Shown: one piece after another, positions 38,975 through 46,411 of the stretch | Layout of the letters: each line of letters begins with the position of its first letter | Position numbering within the stretch: the first letter of the stretch is position 1 | Assembly: GCF_004345325.1 (NCBI RefSeq) | Contig: NZ_SLVJ01000017.1 | Location: 23,340 to 87,339, forward strand | Reading direction: 5' to 3' | DNA length: 64,000 nt | From: Acinetobacter calcoaceticus | Lineage (GTDB): Bacteria; Pseudomonadota; Gammaproteobacteria; Pseudomonadales; Moraxellaceae | Notes under the pieces: generated by a model | What the model saw: the letters and a program-made list of their open reading frames with translations, nothing else | The model's database searches: none | What the model was told of the DNA's origin: nothing | Position numbers and translations under genes: made by a program

Positions 38975-40066
38975 ATGTCAGTCCTGAAGCATAAATTGAA
39001 ACAGCATCAAGATAAACTTAAAAATCTATCCATGCGGGTATTTAAAGCGAAATCTTTAGTCCTCTCTCAACGTACGCCCTATAAAGTGATTGCTGAGCTT
39101 GAAACAGCTCAAGTGCGTTATTATGCAGCAGCCAATAAAAAATATACTGAGCCCTTGGTTTTTGTCGCACCACTGGCAATTAATATGTCTATTTACGACC
39201 TCTATCCCTACCGTTCGCAGGTGAAGTATTTTACTGATGCGGGGTTTGATGTGTATTTAATCGATTGGGGTAAACTGACGTTTGCACATCGTCACCTCAA
39301 TTTTTTAAATTTTATCAATGACGCCATACCGCACTGTATTGCGCAAATACAACAACATGCCAAGACGGATCAGATTTCTTTACACGGTTGGAGCATGGCG
39401 GGATTATTTGTCTTACTCTATACCGCACTGCATCAACCACATGCAGTCAAAAACCTGATTGTACTGGGCAGTCCAATCGATAGTTGGGCTTCAGGGAATA
39501 TCGGCCTACTCTATCAAAAACTCAATGCGCTTTTATGCCGCCTACCCAAACTACAGCAACGACTGTATTCAGAGAAAATCCCCCACCACTTTATCCATTC
39601 ACTCGGCTTATTAAATGCACTGGGGTTTAAAATAATAGACCCCAAAGGTTGGTATGACGGACATAAGCAATTATTGATGAATCTGGATAATCCAAAATTT
39701 ATTCATGAACATGCGACTTTGGGGCACTTCTTAAATCACATGATTGATTATCCTGGTGGCATCAATCAAGATATGTTGTTCAATATTTGGCTGCAAAATC
39801 CATTAAAATCCGGTCATATCAAGATTCAACAACAGCAAATCGATTTAAAAAATATCAAATGTTCACTCATGGTCGGTGCAGGCATCAGCGATCAAATGGT
39901 CACCGCAGCGGCAGTGAAACCCTTAGTCGATTTGACCAGTAGTCCAGATGTCAGCTTTCAACTGATCCCAGGTGGACATTTGGGACTGATGTCAAATCAA
40001 AACAGTGCAGATCAATTTTGGCCTCAACTCAAATACTGGCTAGAACAGCGCTCTACCCTGATTTAA
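38975..40066 (+). CDS. PHA synthase-like alpha/beta hydrolase
   Basis: The 363-residue protein resembles the core of polyhydroxyalkanoate synthases (PLAINMSIYDLYPYRSQVKY, in part, and FDVYLIDWGKLT). In those enzymes the lipase-like box has Cys; here it reads GWSMAG with Ser140. The acid Asp lies in GAGISDQMV and the His in IPGGHLGLM, so the triad is complete. It may be a hydrolase or a diverged synthase. No phaA, phaB or phasin gene is near. It is divergent from metZ. Confidence 0.75.
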   Translation: MSVLKHKLKQHQDKLKNLSMRVFKAKSLVLSQRTPYKVIAELETAQVRYYAAANKKYTEPLVFVAPLAINMSIYDLYPYRSQVKYFTDAGFDVYLIDWGKLTFAHRHLNFLNFINDAIPHCIAQIQQHAKTDQISLHGWSMAGLFVLLYTALHQPHAVKNLIVLGSPIDSWASGNIGLLYQKLNALLCRLPKLQQRLYSEKIPHHFIHSLGLLNALGFKIIDPKGWYDGHKQLLMNLDNPKFIHEHATLGHFLNHMIDYPGGINQDMLFNIWLQNPLKSGHIKIQQQQIDLKNIKCSLMVGAGISDQMVTAAAVKPLVDLTSSPDVSFQLIPGGHLGLMSNQNSADQFWPQLKYWLEQRSTLI

Positions 40067-40350
40067 CCGACTCCCCCACTAAGTTTGCCACGCTAGTGGG
40101 GAATCTTCGAAACCCGAAAGACAGTGCTGTTCATACAACAAGCCCACAACAAGAACATCTACGCTCTCTATGCCACACTTGTGCTAATGCATCTAAATAA
40201 CCCAATCGTGACTTTGCAGTACCATGAATATGAACCAATCATGGAGTAAAAATCACACTTGAGTGATTTTCAAACATTGAATAAGCAAATTCAGCCCCTA
40301 TAATGAACAAGTGATCCACAATCGTATATGTCGAATTTGAGGCTGACTAA

Positions 40351-40620
40351 ATGAAAAAAATATCCCAAGTATTCTTCACCTTATTTACCTTTGCGCTCAG
40401 TGCTCAAGTGATGGCCGCTGAACCTGCACAAGAATGTAAAAAACTCCAAGATGACTATAACGTGATCTATGCAGCAAAAGGCTTTTGCTTTAAAGATCCT
40501 GAAGCCAAGGAAAAATATGGCAACGAAAATTGCTTTACCAGCAAACCAAAGTTTTCTGAAAAAGAGCAGCAACGCTTAGATGAAATCAAAGCACGTCAAA
40601 AAGAATTGAACTGTAAATAA
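40351..40620 (+). CDS. Small secreted protein with YARHG-like core
   Basis: The 89-residue protein has a signal peptide (VFFTLFTFALSAQVMAA). The mature 60-odd residues have four cysteines and a segment NVIYAAKGFCF resembling the YARHG motif of small exported proteins. The function is unknown. It is followed by the HIT gene 20 bases later, so the two may be one transcript. Confidence 0.65.
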   Translation: MKKISQVFFTLFTFALSAQVMAAEPAQECKKLQDDYNVIYAAKGFCFKDPEAKEKYGNENCFTSKPKFSEKEQQRLDEIKARQKELNCK

Positions 40621-40640
40621 CACGCCTGAAGGAAATCAAC

Positions 40641-41060
40641 ATGGCTTATGATGACCAAAATATTTTTGCAAAAATTTTACGCGGTGAACTCCCTGCTATA
40701 AAAATATATGAAGATGATCAAGTCCTTGCCTTCATGGATATCATGCCTCAAGCAGATGGCCACGCATTAGTCATTCCCAAAGTCCCTGCAGTGAGCTTAC
40801 TCGACCTTGCACCAGATGCCGCAGCGTATACCATTCAAATTGTACAGAAAGTGGCTCAAGCCATCGAAACTGCTTTAGATGCTAAAGGTATTGTATTGAT
40901 GCAATTGTCTGGTAGTGCCGCAGGTCAAACCGTACCTCATGTGCATTTCCATTTGATTCCAAGTTCAATTCATCAATTGGGTAAACACGCCATCCAAATG
41001 GGTGACCAAGAAAAGATTAAAGCCCAAGCAGAAAAAATCAGAGCTGCATTGAACGCGTAA
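40641..41060 (+). CDS. HIT family nucleotide-binding protein
   Basis: This 139-residue HIT protein should hydrolyse purine nucleoside phosphoramidates. The histidine triad reads HVHFHLIP. N-terminal FAKILRGELPAIKIYEDD and the VIPKVPAVSLLDL segment match HinT-like proteins. AAGGAAATC precedes the ATG. It ends at a strong terminator, after which the accessory region begins. Confidence 0.92.
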   Translation: MAYDDQNIFAKILRGELPAIKIYEDDQVLAFMDIMPQADGHALVIPKVPAVSLLDLAPDAAAYTIQIVQKVAQAIETALDAKGIVLMQLSGSAAGQTVPHVHFHLIPSSIHQLGKHAIQMGDQEKIKAQAEKIRAALNA

Positions 41061-41123
41061 ATCTGAATGCAACATAGTGATTTTAAAACCATTTAATTGT
41101 CGAAACGTTCCAAATTTAATCAT

Positions 41124-41156
41124 AAAAAGCCGATTTGTTTCCAGATCGGCTTTTTT
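41124..41156 (+). terminator. Rho-independent terminator
   Basis: AAAGCCGAT pairs with ATCGGCTTT across a short loop and is followed by T6. It ends the HIT gene and marks the left edge of the duplicated modules. Confidence 0.88.
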
Positions 41157-41255
41157 GTCATGATTTGGGGTTCAGTTCAAACTCGCTGATTTTTACTTTG
41201 GGGAAACCGGACATTTCTATTTTGGAGTTATACTGGCGAACAAACACGTTTTAAA

Positions 41256-41726
41256 ATGACTCAGGATGAACTTAAGAAACATCTGGATGAGATTGCAATC
41301 CAAGAACAATTCAATGTTTTAAAACCTCTCATTTGGAACACACCTGATGGAAAGAATGCAGGTCGTATGGGGAAGGGATTAAGGGCATTGGGTCCAGACC
41401 AAACACTCATACTTTCTAGTGATTACAATCGATCTGATGTGGTCAAACGGGTGCCTCCACCATCAGGTTTGTATATGGGGAAGCCTGGGCCAAAAGTAGA
41501 AGCTTATCCAGGCCGCCATAAAGGCGTTCTGGATCAGCTTAAAGAGGACGTATATGAGGATGCACCAGAAGGGACAAATTCTGCTGACTATGATCAACGT
41601 ATGGTGTGGATCAATAAGGCTGCTGAGAAATATCATAGATTAATGCTCGATGAGAAAGGACGAGCTTTTATACATAAAGAGTTGGCAATCATCAGCACAT
41701 GGATAGCAGATAATGCAGGTAAATAA
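41256..41726 (+). CDS. Orphan toxin-like C-terminal domain protein, copy 1
   Basis: This 156-residue soluble protein has no signal peptide and no family that I recognise. It is homologous to the product of 42890-43381. The similarity begins before the ATG: the in-frame codons TRFK upstream of it match VRFH in copy 2, so this looks like the retained end of a longer protein. The last 25 residues (IHKELAIISTWIADNAGK) are nearly identical in the two copies while the middle diverges. The ATG has no good ribosome site. It is followed by an overlapping lipoprotein gene. A toxin C-terminus of a secreted effector is the best guess from organisation only. Confidence 0.5.
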   Translation: MTQDELKKHLDEIAIQEQFNVLKPLIWNTPDGKNAGRMGKGLRALGPDQTLILSSDYNRSDVVKRVPPPSGLYMGKPGPKVEAYPGRHKGVLDQLKEDVYEDAPEGTNSADYDQRMVWINKAAEKYHRLMLDEKGRAFIHKELAIISTWIADNAGK

Positions 41727-42678
41727 TATGCGCTTGATTTTTTTTAAAGAATATAGGCTTGGGTGGTATTTCTGTGGCTTATTTTTTCTTTGTATCTTTT
41801 TATGGGCATGCCAACCCACTCACTTATCTTCAGGAAATAAAACCATGCTAACTGAATTACATTTTGGTATACAGGGTGTAAAAGACTTTCAAAGGAATCA
41901 ATCGATTTTCGATAATAATTATATGGAACCTGTGGGTATGGGGTTTCAGGATTTAAGTTGGAGGGATTCTGCATTAGGTCAGGTGCGTATCTATACCGCA
42001 GAAAGTCATTTAGACATTCCTAATGTCAGTAGTGCTATGGGCACTGCGTTTGATCGGAAGACTTATCAAGGTATTCATGGTATTGATGTGAGGAGTCGAT
42101 TTTATGCAGAAAATGGCATTAGTTTAGAGCAAGCTTATCAGGCTTATGCCAACGTGGTGAATGAGCTCAAGAAAAATAAATGGCAACAATATCATTACGC
42201 CAGTGAGGCCAGAATTGCGCCTCAAGATAATCTGAAATATATGTTAAGTCATACTGGAACAAGTATTGATGCCACAAGTTTATTAAGTTTTGAGCAATGG
42301 AAACAAATAGTACAAAGTAATGGAATCCTGCTTCGAGTTTATAATAGTGATGTAACATTAAGTATTAGCTTTTCTGAATCGCCAGCTCAAAGAGCCTCAG
42401 ATGAAGAGAATGCAACCCCAGAAAATCGTCCGTTTAATTTAGATATCAACTATGCTTTTACCACTTTTCGTTATAGTACAAGAGGTGTGGTTGGTGTTAC
42501 TGATGAGGGGGATGTCGAGGTGGATGATTTTAATGAAGATCAGTATAAAATAGCTTTTCAAAAACATGAAAAAGAAGAGAGTAAATACAGATTAAAAGCA
42601 GAACAAGAGGCTAGAGCGGAAGGCTATCATATTGATGAAGACTACCAAGACCCAGATTATTGGAAATATTCCAAGTAA
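41713..42678 (+). CDS. Lipoprotein, putative immunity partner, copy 1
   Basis: The 321-residue product has a basic N-terminus, a hydrophobic core (CGLFFLCIFLW) and the lipobox LWAC followed by Gln, so it should be anchored in the outer membrane facing the periplasm. The rest is rich in charged residues with no named domain. It overlaps the small protein gene by 14 bases from ATG 41713; ATG 41728, 8 bases after AGG, is an alternative that leaves no overlap. It is about 80 percent identical by eye to copy 2, with differences in the second half. Being a periplasmic lipoprotein paired with a small soluble gene fits an immunity role, which is inference. Confidence 0.65.
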   Translation: MQVNNMRLIFFKEYRLGWYFCGLFFLCIFLWACQPTHLSSGNKTMLTELHFGIQGVKDFQRNQSIFDNNYMEPVGMGFQDLSWRDSALGQVRIYTAESHLDIPNVSSAMGTAFDRKTYQGIHGIDVRSRFYAENGISLEQAYQAYANVVNELKKNKWQQYHYASEARIAPQDNLKYMLSHTGTSIDATSLLSFEQWKQIVQSNGILLRVYNSDVTLSISFSESPAQRASDEENATPENRPFNLDINYAFTTFRYSTRGVVGVTDEGDVEVDDFNEDQYKIAFQKHEKEESKYRLKAEQEARAEGYHIDEDYQDPDYWKYSK

Positions 42679-42725
42679 ATAGAGTTTAGGGTTGTATCGT
42701 ATTAAAAACCCGTGAATTATGCCCT

Positions 42726-42753
42726 ATTGAATACCATACGCCTTATGCGAAAT
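42726..42753 (-). other. dif-like half-site 1 (XerC arm plus diverged XerD side)
   Basis: Read on the minus strand, the XerC arm ATTTCGCATAA (42743-42753) and a 6-base spacer GGCGTA are intact. The other arm, TGGTATTCAAT, matches the XerD arm at only 6 of 11 positions. It lies 48 bases past the lipoprotein stop and recurs at the same place in the second module. Confidence 0.6.
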
Positions 42754-42758
42754 TACTA

Positions 42759-42889
42759 ATGAACAATCTAACTTGGTCTGAAGAAGCTTTAAGTACATTA
42801 AAAACTTAAAATGGACTGCTGAAATTGAAAGTACTTTTTCAAAACTCACTGAAATTGAGGCGATATTTAAACAATTCCCTCTAGAAAAA
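42759..42889 (+). pseudogene. Frameshifted 5' remnant ahead of toxin-like copy 2
   Basis: A 16-codon frame from ATG 42759 (NNLTWSEEALSTLK) ends at a TAA, and a second frame, open from 42782, continues as NLKWTAEIESTFSKLTEIE and runs into the copy-2 gene without an ATG. Together they read like one broken coding sequence that needs a one-base shift near 42800. This suggests that copy 2 once had a longer N-terminus. Confidence 0.4.
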
Positions 42890-43381
42890 GTGCGTTTTCA
42901 TAAGGCTGAGAAAGAGCTTATGGAGCACCTTAATATGATTGCAGTCCAAGAACAGCGCAATGTTTTACAGCCTTTGGTGTGGGATACTCTGGGAGGGCGG
43001 GTTGGTGCAGTTTTTGGTAAAGGAGCATCTGTCTTTTCGATAGGTCCTGACGCAACTTTAGTACTTTCGAGTGATTACTATAAATCTGATGTGCAAAAAG
43101 AAGCACCTCATCTAATGGGACTTACTATGGGTAAGCCTACTACGCAAGTACAACACTATAAAGGACGACATCGGAATGTTCTGGATAAGCTTAAAGAGGA
43201 GGTATATGAGGATGCAAGTGCATTAACATTTGCTCCTTCATATGATAGTCGAATGAAATGGATCAAGAGAGCTGCTGCTAAATATCATCGATTAATGCTT
43301 GATGATAATGGACGAGCTTTTATACATAAAGAATTGGCAATCATCAGCACATGGATCGCAGACAATGCAGGTAAACAATAG
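42890..43381 (+). CDS. Orphan toxin-like C-terminal domain protein, copy 2
   Basis: The 163-residue frame starts at a GTG; ATG 42920 (MEHLNMIAVQEQ), with GAGAAAGAG upstream, is a likely alternative. It is homologous to the product of 41256-41726 along its whole length. The first two-thirds differ at many positions (for example RVGAVFGKGASVF against NAGRMGKGLRAL), while the last 25 residues are almost identical. The reading frame is open upstream of the start, consistent with truncation from a longer protein. It overlaps the following lipoprotein gene by 17 bases. Confidence 0.5.
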   Translation: MRFHKAEKELMEHLNMIAVQEQRNVLQPLVWDTLGGRVGAVFGKGASVFSIGPDATLVLSSDYYKSDVQKEAPHLMGLTMGKPTTQVQHYKGRHRNVLDKLKEEVYEDASALTFAPSYDSRMKWIKRAAAKYHRLMLDDNGRAFIHKELAIISTWIADNAGKQ

Positions 43382-44327
43382 TTCGCGTTTGATTTTTTTT
43401 AAAGCATATAGGCTTGTGGCGTATTTCTGTGGCTTATTTTTTCTTTGTATCTTTTTATGGGCATGCCAACCCACTCACTTATCTTCAGGAAATAAAACAA
43501 TGCAAACTGAATTACATTTTGGTATACAGGGTGTAAAAGACTTTCAAAGGAATCAATCGATTTTCGATAATAATTATATGGAACCTGTGGGTATGGGATT
43601 TCAGGATTTAGATTGGAGGGATTCTGCATTAGGTCAGGTGCGTATTTATACTGCGGAAAGTCATTTAGACATTCCCAATGTCAGTAGTGCAATGGGCACT
43701 GCATTTGATCGGAAGACTTATCAAGGTATTCACGGTATTGACGTGATGAGTCACTTTTATGCAGAAAATGGCATTAGTTTAGAGCAATATTATCAGGCTT
43801 ATGCCAACGTGGTGAATGAACTGAAGAAAAATAATTGGCGACAATTCTACTACACCAGTGAGGCCAGAATTGCACCAAAAGATAACCTAAAATATATGTT
43901 AAATAAACATGGAGATAGTATCGATCCTACAAGTTTATTAAGTTTTGAACAATGGCAGCAAGTCCTGTCAAGAAGTCGGGAACTTACCCTTACAGTATAT
44001 AATAGTGATGTAGCATTAAATATTAGTTTTTCTCCATTACCACGTCCAAGAGCCTCAAATAAAGAGGATGAAACCCAAGAAAACCGTCCATTTAATTTAG
44101 ACATTAGTTATGCTTTTACCACGCTTCGCTATAGGATGAAAAATATGGTTGGTGATGATGGTGTCGATGTAGATAATTTCAGTGATGATGAGTATGAAAG
44201 AGAGTTTCAAAAATATATGGAACAAGAGCAGAAACATCGATTAAACGCAGAACAAGAGGCTAGAGCGAAAGGCTACCATATTGATGAAAACTACCAAGAT
44301 CCTAATTTTTGGAAATATTCCAAGTAA
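43365..44327 (+). CDS. Lipoprotein, putative immunity partner, copy 2
   Basis: The 320-residue lipoprotein is a paralogue of the product of 41713. The lipobox LWAC and next residues QPTHLSSGN are identical. The first 150 residues are nearly unchanged, while the segment after LKYML differs strongly (NKHGDSIDPTSLL, then SRSRELTLTVYNSD) and the acidic stretch before the C-terminus is shorter. Localised divergence in cognate pairs is typical of toxin/immunity specificity. The start at 43365 overlaps the previous gene; a frame open further upstream to 43299 is an artefact of that overlap. Confidence 0.65.
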   Translation: MQVNNSSRLIFFKAYRLVAYFCGLFFLCIFLWACQPTHLSSGNKTMQTELHFGIQGVKDFQRNQSIFDNNYMEPVGMGFQDLDWRDSALGQVRIYTAESHLDIPNVSSAMGTAFDRKTYQGIHGIDVMSHFYAENGISLEQYYQAYANVVNELKKNNWRQFYYTSEARIAPKDNLKYMLNKHGDSIDPTSLLSFEQWQQVLSRSRELTLTVYNSDVALNISFSPLPRPRASNKEDETQENRPFNLDISYAFTTLRYRMKNMVGDDGVDVDNFSDDEYEREFQKYMEQEQKHRLNAEQEARAKGYHIDENYQDPNFWKYSK

Positions 44328-44374
44328 ATAGAGTTTAGGGTTGTATCGTATTAAAAACCTGTGAATTATGCCCT

Positions 44375-44402
44375 ATTGAATACCATACGCCTTATGCGAA
44401 AT
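44375..44402 (-). other. dif-like half-site 2 (XerC arm plus diverged XerD side)
   Basis: It is identical to the site at 42726: XerC arm ATTTCGCATAA (44392-44402), spacer GGCGTA, and the diverged arm TGGTATTCAAT. It sits 48 bases past the copy-2 lipoprotein stop and closes the second repeat unit. An 11-base sequence equal to the XerD arm (TTATGTTAATT) lies just beyond at 44406-44416 in the opposite orientation relative to the core. Confidence 0.6.
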
Positions 44403-44541
44403 TACTTATGTTAATTGTCTTATTTCAATGTAAGCGTCCGGCGAATACATTTTACTAGGCTATGATGTATGCTGACTTAACAGGAGACTTTCACTTGGAA
44501 TATTTCACACAGTGAACTTATTTTTTCATTAGAAAATTTAA

Positions 44542-44569
44542 AATTAACATAATACGCGTTATGCGAAAT
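44542..44569 (-). other. dif: Candidate dif site (XerC/XerD recombination site)
   Basis: On the minus strand the XerC arm ATTTCGCATAA (44559-44569), a 6-base spacer CGCGTA and the XerD arm TTATGTTAATT (44542-44552) are in the proper order and spacing. The XerD arm matches the E. coli arm at 10 of 11 positions, and the XerC arm shares GCATAA. It is a good candidate for the chromosome-dimer resolution site. Whether it is the only copy in the chromosome cannot be told here. Confidence 0.75.
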
Positions 44570-44759
44570 GCACTTGGTAATCCATTCTAAATCAATAACT
44601 TAAATCGCTTACGAAAGCCTTATCCAAGTGAATGGGGCTTTTTGCGTGAATGAGATCGTTCCACGGCTAATATTTAAGCGTGTCTCCTCGAATTTAATTA
44701 GATCATCTTCACGATATCGGCTTTCTACAGCTGTTCAATGATACTCATATGGACAAATA

Positions 44760-44886
44760 AAAACAGCTAAATATTCTGACAGCTTAATCATGAGTATTTT
44801 AAAACAAACTGAAGCAGGAACGTCTGTTTCAAATATTTGCTGAGAGAATGAAAACCGTACTGCCACCTACTACATCTCAAAAGAAT
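44760..44886 (+). mobile_element. Decayed IS3-family orfA remnant
   Basis: One frame reads KTAKYSDSLIMSILKQTEAG, then TSVSNIC, a stop, then ENENRTATYY and another stop. This matches the N-terminal helix-turn-helix of IS3-family OrfA transposases (pattern YSDxQIxxILKQxEAGxxVxxICRExGIxxATYY). The internal stop and the loss of the GIS and W segments show decay. No inverted repeats or orfB are seen. Confidence 0.6.
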
Positions 44887-45069
44887 AAAATTTAATTATC
44901 TTTAGGGAGCATTACCAAAGAATCACTCCCCCCCTGATTTTCGCTCAATTTAGACGGTAACTTGCGGCTAAACCAAGGTAAAAAACATGATTATTCAAAT
45001 AAAGCCCGAGTAATTGCAAGGAAGAAACAGAGCAATTTTGCAGTTATACGCTGCCAAATTGCTGTCACA

Positions 45070-45098
45070 CGTCACAGAATTGTCATATAACTTTCACT
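45070..45098 (+). promoter_or_regulatory. Pho-box-like direct repeats upstream of porin
   Basis: Three 7-base units with an 11-base period, CGTCACA (45070), TGTCATA (45081) and TTTCACT (45092), resemble PhoB half-sites. The last two match the E. coli 18-base Pho box at about 14 positions. They lie 130-158 bases upstream of the porin start. No well-placed -10 is obvious. Confidence 0.4.
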
Positions 45099-45227
45099 TC
45101 TATGTAACAAAATTTGCAGATACTTCAAATCGAGTTAGTAAGCAATTGTAATAATTTGTTGTAAGGCTTACTGGATATAAAAGTGCTTAGGCTAAGGCCA
45201 TACTGAATACGTTTTGGAGAAATCTCA

Positions 45228-46313
45228 ATGAAAAAAGTGCTACTCGCTGCAGCAGTTGCATCACTAGGAATAAGCGCAGTGCAAGCAGCGCCTACAGTAT
45301 ACGGTAAGATGAACGTTTCTATAAACCAAGTCGATAACAATAAATTTGATGGTAAAGACCAGACCCAATTGAACTCCAATGCTTCACGCTTTGGTATCAA
45401 AGGTGAAGAGAAACTTACTGATAATCTTGCTGTAATTTATCAAGCAGAATGGACTCTTGCTACCGATGGTACTGGTTCAGATGCTGATTTAAGTGCACGT
45501 AATCGCTTTTTAGGTCTTAAATTTAAAGACATCGGTACGCTGAAAGCAGGTAACTATGATGGTTACTACCGTAACATTGCTGGCGATAACCAAGATATTT
45601 TCAATGATGACACCAACCTCGATATCACCAAAACCATGTATGGTGAAGAGCGTTTGAAAAACGTCATCGGTTTTGAAACTGATAAAAACTTACTCGTTCC
45701 TGGCCTACAGTTTAAAATCATGGCAGAAATGGGTGAAAATAACGCATCTAAATACACCACTAAAGAACGTAATGGCTTTGGTAGCGGGATCTCAACTTCT
45801 TTAACCTATGCAAATAAAGATGCAGGTCTTTCGCTCGGTGTCGCTGGTAACTTTGGCATTGCAGGTACATATAACTCTGCTGATATCGGCACTAAAGTAG
45901 AATCTGACTCTTACCGCGTAACTGGCGATTATGATTTCAGTAAAGTTGGTGTTGATGGTTTAACACTAGGTGCGTTGTATCAATATACTGAACCATCTAA
46001 CAGCCCTTCTGCTGAATATCTAAAAGAAAATAAACTTGATACTAAAGTTGCATCTTTAGAAGAAAGTGCTTGGTTAATTCAAGCGACTTATCGTATTCCT
46101 AGCACCCCTTGGGCGGTGAAAGGTCAATACCAAAACGTTAAAACTGATTGGACTGATGAAAGCCGTAAACTTGACCAATATGGCGTAGGCTTAGACTACA
46201 ACTTGAATAAACAAACTCGCTTCTACGGTATCCTTGCCCAACAAAAACGTAACTGGCAAGATAACGACAATAAGAAAACTGTATTTGGCGCAGGCATGGT
46301 GTATAGCTTCTAA
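45228..46313 (+). CDS. Gram-negative outer-membrane porin
   Basis: The 361-residue protein has a signal peptide (LLAAAVASLGISAVQA) and then alternating strands typical of a 16-stranded general porin: it begins APTVYGKMNVSI and ends in GAGMVYSF with the terminal Phe needed for outer-membrane assembly. ASRFGIKGEEKL and ARNRFLGLKF are the usual early-strand motifs. GGAGA lies about 7 bases before the ATG. Pho-box-like repeats upstream suggest induction by phosphate limitation, which would fit an anion channel. Its selectivity is not readable. It ends at a good terminator. Confidence 0.88.
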   Translation: MKKVLLAAAVASLGISAVQAAPTVYGKMNVSINQVDNNKFDGKDQTQLNSNASRFGIKGEEKLTDNLAVIYQAEWTLATDGTGSDADLSARNRFLGLKFKDIGTLKAGNYDGYYRNIAGDNQDIFNDDTNLDITKTMYGEERLKNVIGFETDKNLLVPGLQFKIMAEMGENNASKYTTKERNGFGSGISTSLTYANKDAGLSLGVAGNFGIAGTYNSADIGTKVESDSYRVTGDYDFSKVGVDGLTLGALYQYTEPSNSPSAEYLKENKLDTKVASLEESAWLIQATYRIPSTPWAVKGQYQNVKTDWTDESRKLDQYGVGLDYNLNKQTRFYGILAQQKRNWQDNDNKKTVFGAGMVYSF

Positions 46314-46367
46314 GTCATTGCCCCCTCAGCAAATACTTATAAGTTAAAACAACCAGTTGAATACTCT

Positions 46368-46397
46368 AAACCCGAGACTTTGTGCTCGGGTTTTCTC
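46368..46397. terminator. Rho-independent terminator
   Basis: AAACCCGAG pairs with CTCGGGTTT around an 8-base loop, then TTCTC. It ends the porin gene and probably also the convergent DadA-like gene. Confidence 0.8.
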
Positions 46398-46411
46398 ATT
46401 TCACATTGAGA

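Larger units (their letters stand above)
44328..45227. other. 900-bp intergenic region with dif, IS remnant and porin promoter
   Basis: The region contains the second dif-like half-site (44375), an exact XerD arm (44406-44416), a complete dif-like site (44542), a weak hairpin with a T-run (44614-44643), a decayed IS3-type orfA (44760-44886) and Pho-box-like repeats (45070-45098) before the porin. No intact gene is seen. Confidence 0.6.

Noticed and set aside
40018..40200. 60-codon frame at the end of the PHA-synthase-like gene
   Set aside because: Mostly inside the gene in another frame, with no ribosome site.
42790..42812. Possible programmed -1 frameshift site in the module 2 remnant
   Set aside because: The A-rich stretch does not form a proper X_XXY_YYZ slippery heptamer in the zero frame, so a mutation is the simpler reading.
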